This document shows positions 25,133 through 33,692 of a stretch of DNA of 40,043 nt, piece after piece; positions within the stretch are counted from its first letter, which is position 1, and each line of letters begins with the position of its first letter. Position numbers and translations under genes: made by a program. Location: positions 1 through 40,043 of the forward strand of contig JBMYZR010000016.1 of NCBI GenBank assembly GCA_049610565.1, written 5' to 3'. The notes below the pieces were generated by a model, which had not been told where the DNA came from, ran no database searches, and saw nothing but the letters and a program-made list of their open reading frames with translations. The DNA is from UBA8752 sp049610565 (lineage in GTDB: Bacteria; Bacteroidota; Bacteroidia; Flavobacteriales_D; Sanyastnellaceae).

Positions 25133-25477
25133 ATGTCCACGTTGGATCTGCTCTCCCAAGTCTTGTTCGTCGCCCTGATGGCGATGTTCCTCTACGTGCT
25201 GTACCGCCGCTTTGTGGCCATGCTCATGAAAGGGCGCATCACCGGCGACTACGCGCGCATCGTCTGGTGCAAACGCGCCGAGGGGGACCAGGTGGCCGTG
25301 CGTGTGGATGTGCCCGCTGAGGCCACCTGTCACGTCCGGTGGGAGGGGGGTGACCCCGTTCAGCTCACCCTGTCACAGGGAGAGCAGACGGTGGAGTTCG
25401 CGATTCCGGGGCCGAAGCCCGACCGGATTCAATTCGATTTCGGAAACCAGCAGGTGGTCCGCCGGCTCGAGGCCTGA
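25133..25477 (+). CDS. Small single-helix membrane protein of unknown function
   Basis: A 114-residue product with one membrane helix (about residues 5-25, LLSQVLFVALMAMFLYVLY) followed by basic residues and a soluble domain predicted to be mostly beta (VAVRVDVPAEATCHVRWEGG, VEFAIPGPKPDRIQFDF). I do not recognise a family. It follows the DUF493 gene closely and its stop abuts the argS stop on the other strand. The codon pattern and the full use of the space between two genes support it as a real gene. Confidence 0.7.
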   Translation: MSTLDLLSQVLFVALMAMFLYVLYRRFVAMLMKGRITGDYARIVWCKRAEGDQVAVRVDVPAEATCHVRWEGGDPVQLTLSQGEQTVEFAIPGPKPDRIQFDFGNQQVVRRLEA

Positions 25478-27265
25478 TCACATGCGCTCAGGCAGGGCGA
25501 TGCCCAGCAGGTGCATGCCCAGCTTCAGGCTGCGGGTGAACCGCTCCGTCAACACCAGCCGCAGGTTGCGGTCCGCCTCGGTGTCGGCCGTCAGGATCGG
25601 GTGGTCCTGGTAGTAGCTGCTGTAGGCCTTGGTCAGGTCGTAGCACCAATTGGCGACGAGCGACGGATTGTAGGTGTCCGCTGATTCGTCGAGGATGTCC
25701 GGCAAATCGTGGATCAGCCCGATGAGGTCCATTTCGTCTCCGGTCGGAGCAGCCAATCCTGCTGAGGGCAGGGCGATGCCTTCTGCGTCCATCTTGCGGA
25801 GCACGCTGCGGCCGCGGACGTAGTTGAAGAGGATGAACGGCCCCGTGTTGCCATAGAAATCGATGGACGCCTTCGGGTCGAACATCATGTTCTTCTTCGG
25901 GTCCACCTTGAGCAGGAAGTACTTGAGGGCGCTGAGTCCCACGCGCTCGAAGACCTCCCGCTGCTCGGCCTCGGACAACCCGTCGAGCTTGCCGGCCTCT
26001 TGGGCAATGTCCCCTGCGATGCCGAACATCTCGGACATGATGTCGTCGGCGTCCACCACGGTTCCCTCGCGGGACTTCATCTTGCCCTCGGGCAATTCCA
26101 CCATGCCATAGCTCAGGTGGTGGCACCGCGTGGCCTGCTCGAATCCCAGCTTGGCGAGCACGAGGAACAGGACCTTGAAGTGGTATTCCTGCTCGTTGCC
26201 GACGGTGTAGACCTGGCGGTCGAGATCGGGACAATCCTGGAAGCGCAGCAAGGCGGTGCCGATGTCCTGCGTCATGTACACGGCCGTACCGTCCTTTCTG
26301 AGCAGCAGCTTTTCGTCGAGCCCGTCGTCGGTCAGGTCCACCCAGACGGATCCATCCTCCCGCTGTTGGAACACGCCACGTTCGACGCCTTCGAGCACGC
26401 GGTCTCGGCCCACGAGGTAGGTGTCACTCTCGTAGTAGAGGGTGTCGAATTCGACGCCCATCGTGCGATAGGTGTCCTCGAATCCGGCATAGACCCAGCC
26501 ATTCATGGTCTTCCACAGGTCCACGGTGTCGGCGTCGCCCGCCTCCCAGAGCCGCAGCGTGTCCTGCGCAGCGAGCAGGAGGGGGGCGTTCTTTTCCGCT
26601 TCCTCCTGGGCGATGCCCCCCTCGATGAGGGATTGCACTTCCGCTTTGTACGCCTGGTCAAAGGCGACATAGTACTTGCCGACGAGCTTGTCGCCCTTGA
26701 GCCCGCTCGACTCGGGGGTTTCCCCGTTTCCGAACCGGCTCCACGCGACCATGGACTTGCAGATGTGGATGCCCCGGTCGTTGATGATCTGCACCTTGGT
26801 GACCCGGTGCCCGCGGTTCTCCATGATGCGGCTCACGGAGTGGCCGAGGAAATTGTTGCGGAGGTGTCCGAGGTGGAGCGGTTTGTTGGTGTTGGGCGAG
26901 CTGTACTCCACCATGATGTGCGGACGGCTGCCTTCGGGCTCCACCCCGTAGGCTGCATTGGCCGCGTCAGTGAGCAGCCACTGCGTCCAGTAGTCCGGGT
27001 CGAGTTCCAGGTTGAGAAAGCCTTTGACCACGTTGTGTCCCACGACGGGGCCCTCTGCGGCCACCAAGGCCGTACCGAGCGATTCCGCTGTGGCATCCGG
27101 CGCGGCCTTGCTGAACCGGGCGAGGGGAAAGCACACGATGGTGCGGTCTCCCGGGAACTCGCTGCGGGTTTTCTGCACGGCGAATTGATCCGCGTCGAGG
27201 GCCGTGCCGAAACAGGATTCAAAGGCGCGGGCGGCGAGCTGTTGGAGTTGGGCGTCCAGGCGCAT
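25478..27265 (-). CDS. argS: ArgS, arginyl-tRNA synthetase
   Basis: ArgS charges tRNA-Arg with arginine in the cytoplasm. The 595-residue class I synthetase has an N-terminal tRNA-binding region, then EYSSPNTNKPLHLGHLRNN with the HIGH motif as HLGH (131-134). IINDRGIHICKSMVAW and GKMKSREGTVV (the KMSKS-loop equivalent) follow, and an anticodon-binding helical C-terminus ending LLGIALPERM. It is last in a five-gene minus-strand run and starts two bases after the CtlX-like gene. Sharing a transcript with arginine- and citrulline-modifying enzymes links charging to arginine turnover. Confidence 0.97.
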   Translation of the reverse strand: MRLDAQLQQLAARAFESCFGTALDADQFAVQKTRSEFPGDRTIVCFPLARFSKAAPDATAESLGTALVAAEGPVVGHNVVKGFLNLELDPDYWTQWLLTDAANAAYGVEPEGSRPHIMVEYSSPNTNKPLHLGHLRNNFLGHSVSRIMENRGHRVTKVQIINDRGIHICKSMVAWSRFGNGETPESSGLKGDKLVGKYYVAFDQAYKAEVQSLIEGGIAQEEAEKNAPLLLAAQDTLRLWEAGDADTVDLWKTMNGWVYAGFEDTYRTMGVEFDTLYYESDTYLVGRDRVLEGVERGVFQQREDGSVWVDLTDDGLDEKLLLRKDGTAVYMTQDIGTALLRFQDCPDLDRQVYTVGNEQEYHFKVLFLVLAKLGFEQATRCHHLSYGMVELPEGKMKSREGTVVDADDIMSEMFGIAGDIAQEAGKLDGLSEAEQREVFERVGLSALKYFLLKVDPKKNMMFDPKASIDFYGNTGPFILFNYVRGRSVLRKMDAEGIALPSAGLAAPTGDEMDLIGLIHDLPDILDESADTYNPSLVANWCYDLTKAYSSYYQDHPILTADTEADRNLRLVLTERFTRSLKLGMHLLGIALPERM

Positions 27266-27267
27266 GG

Positions 27268-28227
27268 TCAGTCTTGGGCTTGGGGAAGGAACACCTCGGC
27301 GAGCATGCAGCGGACGGAGCCGCCACCGAGCTTCTCGATGGTGGGAATGGGGGCGTGAACGAGCGTGGCCAACCCGGACAGGGTCTCGCGCTGCTCCGGG
27401 GTGAAGGCGGAATGGGCGGCACTGGACATGGCGATGAACCGTTCGCCGCGCGCATTGCGCACTTCCAGCACGTTGCCCGCGAATCCGTTGACCTGTTCGC
27501 CCGTGATGCGGACGACGGTCCGTCCGGAGTCGGCGAGGGCCTGGAGAACGGCATGCCGCTCGTCCTCATCGCGGATGATCTCGTCGCAGACCACGGCCCA
27601 CTCGCTTCCGATGGCCAGCATCACATTGGTGTGGTAAATGGGCGCGGTGGTGTCGCCTGCCGTCTGGCTGGCGGTGAAGGCGACCAGGTCATATCCAAAG
27701 GCCTCGCAGAAGTGGTGGGTGGCCTGCTCGTCCGTCCGCGGCCCGAGGGACGCGTAAGCCACACGGTTGAGGCGGTCGAGGATGAGGCTTCCGGTGCCTT
27801 CGAGGAACACGTCGTGCGCTTCGAATTCGGTGAAGTCCACGATTTCCTCCAGAACGCAGCCATGGTCGGTGGACAGGCGCATCAGCACATCTTCCCGGCG
27901 CTCCCTCCGCCGGTTGACGGCGAACATCGGATAGAGGCCCACGCGGCCGTCGCTGTGGAAGCTGACCCAGTTGTTGGGGAAGAGGGCGTCGGGCGTGTCG
28001 GCGTCAGGATCGTCTTCCTGAACGCACACGGTGATGCCTTGATCCCGAAGGACCCGGACGAGCCCGTCGAATTCGGCCTGGGCCGTGGCGACGGCATCCA
28101 TGCCGTCCTCGGCCGCGGTCTGGTAGGCGTTGTTGACCGCGGTCTCCTCGTTCATGCGGAAGGAGGCCGGCCGGATCATCAGCAAGAGGTCAGCGCTCTG
28201 GTGGCGCGGGGTGTCGGAGTCCGTCAT
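27268..28227 (-). CDS. CtlX-like citrulline hydrolase / arginine-deiminase-related protein
   Basis: A 319-residue member of the guanidino-group-modifying superfamily. The N-terminus MIRPASFRMNEETAVNNAYQ matches the CtlX form closely. Further marks are LFPNNWVSFHSDG, EGTGSLILDR, IYHTNVMLAIG with the likely catalytic His, and GGSVRCMLAEVF with the likely nucleophilic Cys. CtlX of Francisella is described as a hydrolase that converts citrulline to ornithine. The Bacteroidota homologues are annotated by similarity only. Only three bases separate it from the upstream arginine-deiminase-like gene and two from argS. No signal peptide is seen, so it should be cytoplasmic. Confidence 0.85.
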   Translation of the reverse strand: MTDSDTPRHQSADLLLMIRPASFRMNEETAVNNAYQTAAEDGMDAVATAQAEFDGLVRVLRDQGITVCVQEDDPDADTPDALFPNNWVSFHSDGRVGLYPMFAVNRRRERREDVLMRLSTDHGCVLEEIVDFTEFEAHDVFLEGTGSLILDRLNRVAYASLGPRTDEQATHHFCEAFGYDLVAFTASQTAGDTTAPIYHTNVMLAIGSEWAVVCDEIIRDEDERHAVLQALADSGRTVVRITGEQVNGFAGNVLEVRNARGERFIAMSSAAHSAFTPEQRETLSGLATLVHAPIPTIEKLGGGSVRCMLAEVFLPQAQD

Positions 28228-28230
28228 GGA

Positions 28231-29127
28231 TCAAGTGCGCAGGAGGGGAAGGGTCGTACAGCGGAACAGGCCACCCATTTTGCCGACCTGGTCCATTTGG
28301 ACCTGAAGCAATCGGTAGCCCCGGTCGGACAGAATGCCCGACAACCGCTTGAACCGCGGGTCGATGAGCAGGGTGTCGGGGTCGAGGTGGAGCAGGTTGG
28401 ATTGCAACTCTGCCGCCTCTTGCACGCTGATGTCGATGACGTGGGAAAAGCGGGACAACAGGGCGTTGAGTTGGTCCTCCTTGAGGAAGGCGTCGCGGCA
28501 CACGATGGCTTCACCGTGTCCAAGCGGCATGAAGGCACAGTCCAGGTGGAGCGCGCACCGCAGGGGATCCCGGTCGTGCTTGTGAAGCTCCAGGGAGAGG
28601 ACGTCACGGTGGGGGAACTCGGCGGAAAGGAAGTCCACTGCAGACGGGTTGGTCCGGGCAGTCTTCAGGTGCGCGAGCCCCTCATCCCGGGTCACCCCCA
28701 CAGCGAGGGCATCCTGCAGAACGAGGACGTCACCGCCTTCCATGCGGGCGTCGGCGGGAATCAGGCGGATGTCCACGCCCTCGACCAGCCCCTTCACGCC
28801 TTCCCATTCCCGCTGGCGTTCGCCGATCATCACCGAGCGGTAGAACCGGTCCTCGATGACCAGTCCCACATCGCGGGCGAAGACCTGCTCCAAGCCGGGA
28901 ATGTGGTCAGGGTTCATGACCTCGACACCCTCATCGGCGAGGATGTCGAAGAGGTGGGCCAACTGGACGGCCACCCTGTCGGGGTCGGGATACGTTCCTG
29001 CTTTGAGGTGGGAATAGGAGGTGGGGTCAAATGCCGTGTCCGCCGTCGTGGGCGGCCCCATCTCATGGCCGTCACCGACGATGACCCGCTGGAGCGTGCC
29101 CCATTCGTTGTCGATTCGGATCGTCAT
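28231..29127 (-). CDS. Arginine-deiminase/dimethylargininase-fold hydrolase or amidinotransferase
   Basis: A 298-residue protein with the superfamily's catalytic layout: FARDVGLVI (Asp), MEGGDVLV (Glu and Asp), HLDCAFMPLG (His) and the C-terminal GGLFRCTTLPLLR (nucleophilic Cys). It begins RIDNEWGTLQRVIVGDGHEMG, as amidinotransferases and dimethylarginine hydrolases do. Whether it removes dimethylamine, deiminates arginine or transfers an amidino group cannot be decided from sequence alone. Its ATG overlaps the stop of the YciI-like lipoprotein gene (ATGA), and it lies directly before the CtlX-like gene, so the two probably act on related substrates. Confidence 0.8.
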   Translation of the reverse strand: MTIRIDNEWGTLQRVIVGDGHEMGPPTTADTAFDPTSYSHLKAGTYPDPDRVAVQLAHLFDILADEGVEVMNPDHIPGLEQVFARDVGLVIEDRFYRSVMIGERQREWEGVKGLVEGVDIRLIPADARMEGGDVLVLQDALAVGVTRDEGLAHLKTARTNPSAVDFLSAEFPHRDVLSLELHKHDRDPLRCALHLDCAFMPLGHGEAIVCRDAFLKEDQLNALLSRFSHVIDISVQEAAELQSNLLHLDPDTLLIDPRFKRLSGILSDRGYRLLQVQMDQVGKMGGLFRCTTLPLLRT

Positions 29128-29585
29128 GGCGCGGGGGCATTTGGGGCTGACCCGGAGAGGTCAATGGAAGCCGGTCCCCACCAGGGACGGCTGTCCAGAA
29201 TGAAGATGCCGGCCTGAACCGAAGGATCGACCGACATGTGCGCCACAGCGGTGGCCGAGTCGGGAACGTCGAGCAGGGCCAAGCCGCGCGTGTTGCGATC
29301 GTCTCCAAATGGGCCGACTAGGCGAATGATGCCGGCGGCATACAGGGAGTCGAGGTGGGCGAGGTGTCCCGTCATGACGTCAGCCAGGACAGCCGAGTCC
29401 AGGTCCGGTCGGTCGGGATTCCGGGTCAGGGTCACGAATTGATAAGCCTTCATGTCCCATTCGGTCCTCAAGCTGTCCACGGCGGTGGCCTCCCGGTCCT
29501 CAGAAACCGGGGCGCCGGGCGAGCAGCCCAACCCCAAGAGCACGATGGCCATGGAGCCAACCAAGTGGACAGGGTGCAACTTCAT
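29124..29585 (-). CDS. YciI-like domain lipoprotein
   Basis: A 153-residue product starting at ATG 29585 with a lipoprotein signal (IVLLGLGC). The mature part holds a YciI-like ferredoxin-fold domain: AYQFVTLTRNPDRPDLDSA, MTGHLAHLDSLYAAGIIRLVGPFGDD, then RGLALLDVPDSATAVAHMSVDPSVQAGIF. YciI relatives are small proteins with a conserved His/Asp pair, often of unknown role; a secreted, lipid-anchored version is less usual. The start overlaps the upstream stop by one base (TGATG), and its own stop overlaps the next start. Confidence 0.8.
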   Translation of the reverse strand: MKLHPVHLVGSMAIVLLGLGCSPGAPVSEDREATAVDSLRTEWDMKAYQFVTLTRNPDRPDLDSAVLADVMTGHLAHLDSLYAAGIIRLVGPFGDDRNTRGLALLDVPDSATAVAHMSVDPSVQAGIFILDSRPWWGPASIDLSGSAPNAPAP

Positions 29586-30433
29586 CAACGGCCTGTGACG
29601 ATGGGACGGTCTTCGAGCCGTCCGAATTGGCGCTGGTGATCCTCGACGAAGGCGATGGCTGTGGAGTCCATGAGCAGGGACATCTCGGGGCTCAATTGCC
29701 AACCGTCGTTGAGCAGCCGGATGCGCGTGTCGTGGATGGAGTCGGTGCCATGGCCGCGGACGAGGTAGATCATGCGGTCCGCTTCCACGGAAATCAGCCG
29801 GTGCAAGGCGGTGTCTCCGTTGGCCTCCACGAAGGTGGTGTCCATGTACTCGATGGTTGCGCCCGGGTAACGCTGGCTGAGGGTGCGCCCGAAGTTGCGG
29901 TAATTGCCGGTCCACCGCTTCTGGAAAACCTGGTGGTGCCGCATGCGGACTTCGGCCAGGGCGACGTCATAGGTCTCACCCTCGGCGAACGGGGAGACGT
30001 AACGCACCCACCAATGGTCGAACCGGTTGGTCACGCCAATGCTGTCCCACCGGAAGTACATCGTCTCATAGAGGTCGAGCAACGAGTCCGTCGCAAAGGT
30101 TTCCGGGATGTAGAAGTCGGTGAAGTGCCGCCGGAATTCGCCGGCGTTGTTGGTTTCGAGGAAGCCTTGGAGCTGGCCCTGGAAGGCCTCGAATTCCGCG
30201 TCGGACAGGTGAATGTCCTCCGGGCCACAGTAGTGAACCCGGGTGGGGCCGGTCATGTAGGTCGGTCCCGTGGGGTCGAGGTACGCCTCATCGTAGACGG
30301 GAACCTGCTGTTGTTCCCGTTCGACAGCGGTGTCCGCATTCGCGCCGGGCGTCGTGCAGCCGACCCACACAGTGGCCGCCACGGCTGAGGACAGGACAAT
30401 GGAACCGAAAGTCTGAATCCAGGACTGGGTCAT
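29585..30433 (-). CDS. Lipoprotein of unknown function, operon head
   Basis: A 282-residue product from ATG 30433 with a lipoprotein signal ending VWVGC. The mature protein has many aromatic and acidic residues, without a motif I recognise (for example EFEAFQGQLQGFLETNN, YFRWDSIGVTNRFDHWW). It reads like a small alpha/beta domain of the kind found in periplasmic binding or NTF2-like proteins, but that is impression only. It heads the run that continues with the YciI-like lipoprotein, two guanidino-modifying enzymes and argS. A consensus promoter box lies four bases before its ATG; an in-frame upstream start at 30463 would include that box and is therefore not preferred. Confidence 0.75.
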   Translation of the reverse strand: MTQSWIQTFGSIVLSSAVAATVWVGCTTPGANADTAVEREQQQVPVYDEAYLDPTGPTYMTGPTRVHYCGPEDIHLSDAEFEAFQGQLQGFLETNNAGEFRRHFTDFYIPETFATDSLLDLYETMYFRWDSIGVTNRFDHWWVRYVSPFAEGETYDVALAEVRMRHHQVFQKRWTGNYRNFGRTLSQRYPGATIEYMDTTFVEANGDTALHRLISVEADRMIYLVRGHGTDSIHDTRIRLLNDGWQLSPEMSLLMDSTAIAFVEDHQRQFGRLEDRPIVTGR

Positions 30434-30437
30434 GCAC

Positions 30438-30445
30438 CAAAGATA
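30438..30445 (-). promoter_or_regulatory. -7 promoter box TATCTTTG for the lipoprotein-argS run
   Basis: A perfect Bacteroidota -7 box, then GTGC and ATG 30433. The start site is expected at or beside the ATG. It would serve the five genes down to argS. Confidence 0.65.
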
Positions 30446-30472
30446 CTTCCGGTGCAACCCCACCGTGCGCCA

Positions 30473-31096
30473 TCAATTCGGAAAGAATCCCTTGTCAATC
30501 TTGGATTCCTGCTGGAGGATGGACAGGGTCCACCGCAGTACACTCTGGAGGAAGTCGGAGCGTTCGGCCTCGTTGCCGGTCAGGAGCCGGTGCTTGTGCG
30601 CGGGAGGCAGCCCCAGCCACGTGGTCAAATCCGAGATGGTCGTGCTGGGCAGTTCCGCGACATCAATGTCGCGTTCCGCCAGAATTTCCTTGATCCGCAT
30701 GACCAGGGCGATGTGTCGGGTCTCCAGTTCGTCATCGAGGCGCATGTCCCGCGCGATGACCTGCCCGGCGGGGTAGAGCTTGGGGCTGGAAACGGATTCG
30801 AACCGACGGGTCTCGAAATGGCCGACACACTCGACCACGATGTCCTTCCGACCGCCCGGGTGGACTTTCTTGACCTCGACTAGCCGCGCCAGACACCCGG
30901 TGGACGCCGTGACGTCCTCATGGTGGAAGGGAATGCCGAACCGGTTGTCCTGTTCCCGTCCTTCCCGAATGGCGTCCTCGAGTTCGCCGACCAGCTGGCG
31001 GTATCGGGGCTCGAAGATGTGGAGCCCAGTGCGCTCTCCCGGCAACAGGAACACCCCGAGGGGGAAGAGGGGGATGTGGAATGCCGAGCGCGCCAT
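30473..31096 (-). CDS. LON peptidase substrate-binding (N-terminal) domain protein
   Basis: A 207-residue protein of the stand-alone LON N-terminal (PUA-like) family: HIPLFPLGVFLLPGERTGLHIFEPRYRQLV at the start is the hallmark (in the family, PLFPL...LPG...LHIFEPRY). FGIPFHHEDV, TGCLARLVEVKK and a helical C-terminal half follow. There is no ATPase or protease domain, so it is not Lon itself; a role in substrate recognition is possible but unproved. It lies 33 bases downstream of the HtrA gene on the same strand and may be co-transcribed. Confidence 0.88.
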   Translation of the reverse strand: MARSAFHIPLFPLGVFLLPGERTGLHIFEPRYRQLVGELEDAIREGREQDNRFGIPFHHEDVTASTGCLARLVEVKKVHPGGRKDIVVECVGHFETRRFESVSSPKLYPAGQVIARDMRLDDELETRHIALVMRIKEILAERDIDVAELPSTTISDLTTWLGLPPAHKHRLLTGNEAERSDFLQSVLRWTLSILQQESKIDKGFFPN

Positions 31097-31100
31097 CTCA

Positions 31101-31108
31101 ACAATTTA
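31101..31108 (-). promoter_or_regulatory. Weak -7-like box TAAATTGT
   Basis: This keeps TAnnTT but lacks the final TG in register; four bases (TGAG) then separate it from ATG 31096. It is included because the spacing equals that of the clear cases; the TGAG could also be part of a ribosome-binding site. Confidence 0.25.
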
Positions 31109-31129
31109 CGGGGAATCGGGCAGACTTCC

Positions 31130-32626
31130 TCAGCGGAGGCCAACCCCGAACCACATCGGGTTTCCATCGGGTCCGAGGCCCTCCAGAAGGGCGGCCTTCC
31201 GGCCCGCCTCCTTCGCCTCGACGAGTGCCTGCTGGAGCTCTGCCACGTCCCGAACCTGTCGTCCGTCCACGGACTCGATCCGTGTGCCATCCGGAATTCC
31301 AGCGCGGCCCATGGCCCCCGTTCCTGCATCGAGCACCAGAACGCCGGGGTCTTCCTGTCCATCGGCCACAGCCGCCCCGAGAATCGTGGGCAGTCCCGTG
31401 TTGTCGTCCGCGGTGGCCAGGTCAGCGCTGCCGAACCGGTCCTTCAACTCGACGGTGAAGCGCCGGGTCTGGCCATCCCGCCAAACCTCGATGTCGCTGT
31501 CCTCGCCGGGGCGATGGCGGTTGACCCGTTCCAGGAGCACGGGCAGGGACGGGGTGGGGGCGCCATCCACCGCGAGGATGACATCGCCTTCCTGCAGGCC
31601 GGCTTCGGCCGCACCTCCGTCCTCGGTGAGGCCGGTCACCATGACGCCAGAGACGTCGGGCAGGCCGAGGTCTCGGGCCAGGCCTTCGTCCACGGGACGG
31701 ATGTGGACGCCGAGGAAGGCGCGTTGTACTTCCCCGAATTCGATGAGGTCCCGGGACACCTTGGCCGCGAGGTTGGCCGGAACGGCAAAGGAGTAGCCCG
31801 AATAGCTGCCCGTCCGGGAGGCGATGGCCGTGTTGATGCCGATCAGCCTTCCTTGCGCGTCCACGAGGGCGCCTCCTGAATTGCCCGGGTTGACCGCGGC
31901 ATCGGTCTGGATGAAGCTTTCCACGGGAAAGACGTCGCGGGCGGTGTTCGGCCTGAGCAATTGGATGTCGCGGGCCTTGGCCGACACGATGCCGGCCGTG
32001 ACGGTGCTCGTGAGGTCGAACGGGTTGCCCACGGCGAGCACCCAATCCCCGACGCGCACGTCATCGCTGTTTCCCCAGGACAACGCAGCCAGTCCGTCGG
32101 CGTCAATGCGCAGGACGGCGATGTCCGTGGCCGGGTCGCTCCCGATCAATTCAGCGGGGAACGTCCGGTTGTCGTTGAGCCCGATTTCGATGGCGTCCGC
32201 GCCCTCGATGACGTGGTGGTTGGTCACGATGAGGCCGTCCGAGGACAGGATGACCCCACTGCCGGACCCTCGCTGGACGCGCGGCTGGGCAGGAGGAGCG
32301 AAAAATCCGGACCACCCTCCCGGGGCAGCCACCGTCTGGGCCGTGCGGACATGCACAACCGCATCCAAGGCTTCTTCGGCGGCGTCATTGAATCCGACTC
32401 GCGGCGGCACGGTGGCGTCGGAATGGTGCGCGGGAGAGGCTTCAGTTCCGTGTGACGAAGCAAGCCGGTCGCGGGAGACCACGCCGTGGTGGACGTCCGC
32501 GGTCCAATGGGCCTGTTGGATCGAAAGGCTGTCCTGCTCGGTCGGTGCGCCGGGTTGGAATTGGAGAACGATGATTCCGCCCAGGATGGCGGAAAAAAGG
32601 GAGAGGAAAATCGTTTTGTGGACCAT
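31130..32626 (-). CDS. HtrA/Deg-type periplasmic serine protease
   Basis: DegP-like proteases degrade or refold misfolded envelope proteins. The 498-residue product has an N-terminal signal or anchor helix (about residues 6-22) and a linker. Its trypsin-like domain carries the triad His138 (VTNHHVI), Asp168 (PATDIAVL) and Ser250 (NPGNSGGAL). Two PDZ domains follow: FLGVHIRPVDEG...GLQEGDVILAVDG, and a second with GTRIESVDGRQVRDVAELQ. All catalytic residues are present. The insertion LLRPNTARDVFPVESF before the Ser motif is typical of the Bacteroidota form. Confidence 0.96.
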   Translation of the reverse strand: MVHKTIFLSLFSAILGGIIVLQFQPGAPTEQDSLSIQQAHWTADVHHGVVSRDRLASSHGTEASPAHHSDATVPPRVGFNDAAEEALDAVVHVRTAQTVAAPGGWSGFFAPPAQPRVQRGSGSGVILSSDGLIVTNHHVIEGADAIEIGLNDNRTFPAELIGSDPATDIAVLRIDADGLAALSWGNSDDVRVGDWVLAVGNPFDLTSTVTAGIVSAKARDIQLLRPNTARDVFPVESFIQTDAAVNPGNSGGALVDAQGRLIGINTAIASRTGSYSGYSFAVPANLAAKVSRDLIEFGEVQRAFLGVHIRPVDEGLARDLGLPDVSGVMVTGLTEDGGAAEAGLQEGDVILAVDGAPTPSLPVLLERVNRHRPGEDSDIEVWRDGQTRRFTVELKDRFGSADLATADDNTGLPTILGAAVADGQEDPGVLVLDAGTGAMGRAGIPDGTRIESVDGRQVRDVAELQQALVEAKEAGRKAALLEGLGPDGNPMWFGVGLR

Positions 32627-32716
32627 TCAGCTGTTGTGCGTGTGGGGAAATAACGCCAGCTGATTCGCTTCCGTTCGGCGGAGGCTCCCAAGAAATGCTA
32701 TCCCGGAAGGGGCCGG

Positions 32717-33127
32717 TCAATGCGGAAGCTGGGACCGCAACATGCCGTAGAGGAGTGTACCCAGAAGTGCGCCCAGGATGGCGACGACAATCGGCCAATA
32801 GCCTGCCCCCAGCGTGATGAAGAGGGGGCCCGGGCAGGCTCCCGTCACAGCCCAGCCCATGCCGAAGACGGTTCCGCCCAGGAGGTAGGATCTCCAACGG
32901 TCGGCGCCATAGCGATAGATGTCGAGGGGCTGGCCACCTTGGGCGAGCCATGTCCGCCGTTTGGCCAGCAGGTGGAAAGCGGCACCCAACACGACGGCGC
33001 TTCCAATGACGCCGTACATGTGGAAGGATTCAAACCGGAACATTTCGTGAATGCGGAACCAGCTGATCACCTCTCCCATGGTGAGCGTGATGCCGAAGAG
33101 GATGCCGAGGAGGAAAAAGCGTGCCAT
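32717..33127 (-). CDS. YeeE/YedE-family (DUF6691) sulfur transporter half, small subunit
   Basis: A 136-residue protein with four hydrophobic segments; ATG 33127 is chosen because it begins the membrane helix MARFFLLGILFGITL and lies one base after the upstream gene's stop. The signature GMGWAVTGACPGPLF carries the conserved Cys of YeeE/YedE proteins. In this family full-length members take up thiosulfate through a line of conserved cysteines. Split pairs of half-length genes, as here, are frequent in Bacteroidota and Proteobacteria. It should work with the neighbouring half. Confidence 0.88.
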   Translation of the reverse strand: MARFFLLGILFGITLTMGEVISWFRIHEMFRFESFHMYGVIGSAVVLGAAFHLLAKRRTWLAQGGQPLDIYRYGADRWRSYLLGGTVFGMGWAVTGACPGPLFITLGAGYWPIVVAILGALLGTLLYGMLRSQLPH

Positions 33128-33128
33128 G

Positions 33129-33692
33129 TCAGAGGATGGGCAAGAGGTGGGGGAGCACAAGGTGGGTGACCGTGAGACCTCCGATGAAGAAGCCGATGAC
33201 CGCGATCAAGCTGGGCCATTGGAGGGAGCTGAGGCCACTGATGGCGTGTCCGCTGGTGCACCCGTTGGCCCACCGTGTGCCGAAGCCGACGAGGAGTCCG
33301 CCAAGGAGAAGGGTCAGGACGGCGAGGGGGTTGGACCAGGCTTCCGGGCCGAAGAGGGCAGCAGGCGCAAACGCCGATCCGGCGTCGGTGATCCCCTGTG
33401 CCCGCAAGGACGCCACAGTGGCGGGGTTCAGCGCCACGGGGTCCGGAGCCAACAGGACAAATCGGGCGATGGCGCCGCCGCACACCGTGCCGAGCACAAA
33501 AACGAGGTTCCATCGCTGGGTGCGCCAGTCAAAACGGAAGTACTCCGCCAAGGTCCCTGCCCCGGCGACCGTGCACATCGTGCGCAGGTTGGAGCTCATG
33601 CCAAAGCGACGTCCGGACAACAACAGGGCCGCCATGGTGAGAACAATCAAGGGGCCCACCACGTACCAGGGCCAAGGGCTGAGCTGCATCAT
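33129..33692 (-). CDS. YeeE/YedE-family sulfur transporter half, large subunit
   Basis: A 187-residue membrane protein with about five helices. The motif GGLLVGFGTRWANGCTSGHAISGLS includes the conserved Cys (NGCTSGH) of the YeeE/YedE family. A second cysteine-containing stretch is NLRTMCTVAGAG. Its start directly follows the oxygenase stop (33693) without a gap, and its stop is one base before the small half. Together the two halves cover the motifs of one full-length YeeE. Thiosulfate is the best-studied substrate in the family; the substrate here is inferred. Confidence 0.88.
   Translation of the reverse strand: MMQLSPWPWYVVGPLIVLTMAALLLSGRRFGMSSNLRTMCTVAGAGTLAEYFRFDWRTQRWNLVFVLGTVCGGAIARFVLLAPDPVALNPATVASLRAQGITDAGSAFAPAALFGPEAWSNPLAVLTLLLGGLLVGFGTRWANGCTSGHAISGLSSLQWPSLIAVIGFFIGGLTVTHLVLPHLLPIL

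Noticed and set aside
26000..29217. Long plus-strand open frames across argS and the guanidino-enzyme genes
   Set aside because: They are antisense to enzymes with complete catalytic motifs and read as low-complexity Gly/Val/Glu sequence.
30473..31096. Truncated Lon protease gene
   Set aside because: The 207-residue protein matches the stand-alone LON-domain family in length, and the neighbouring DNA has no remnant of ATPase or protease domains.
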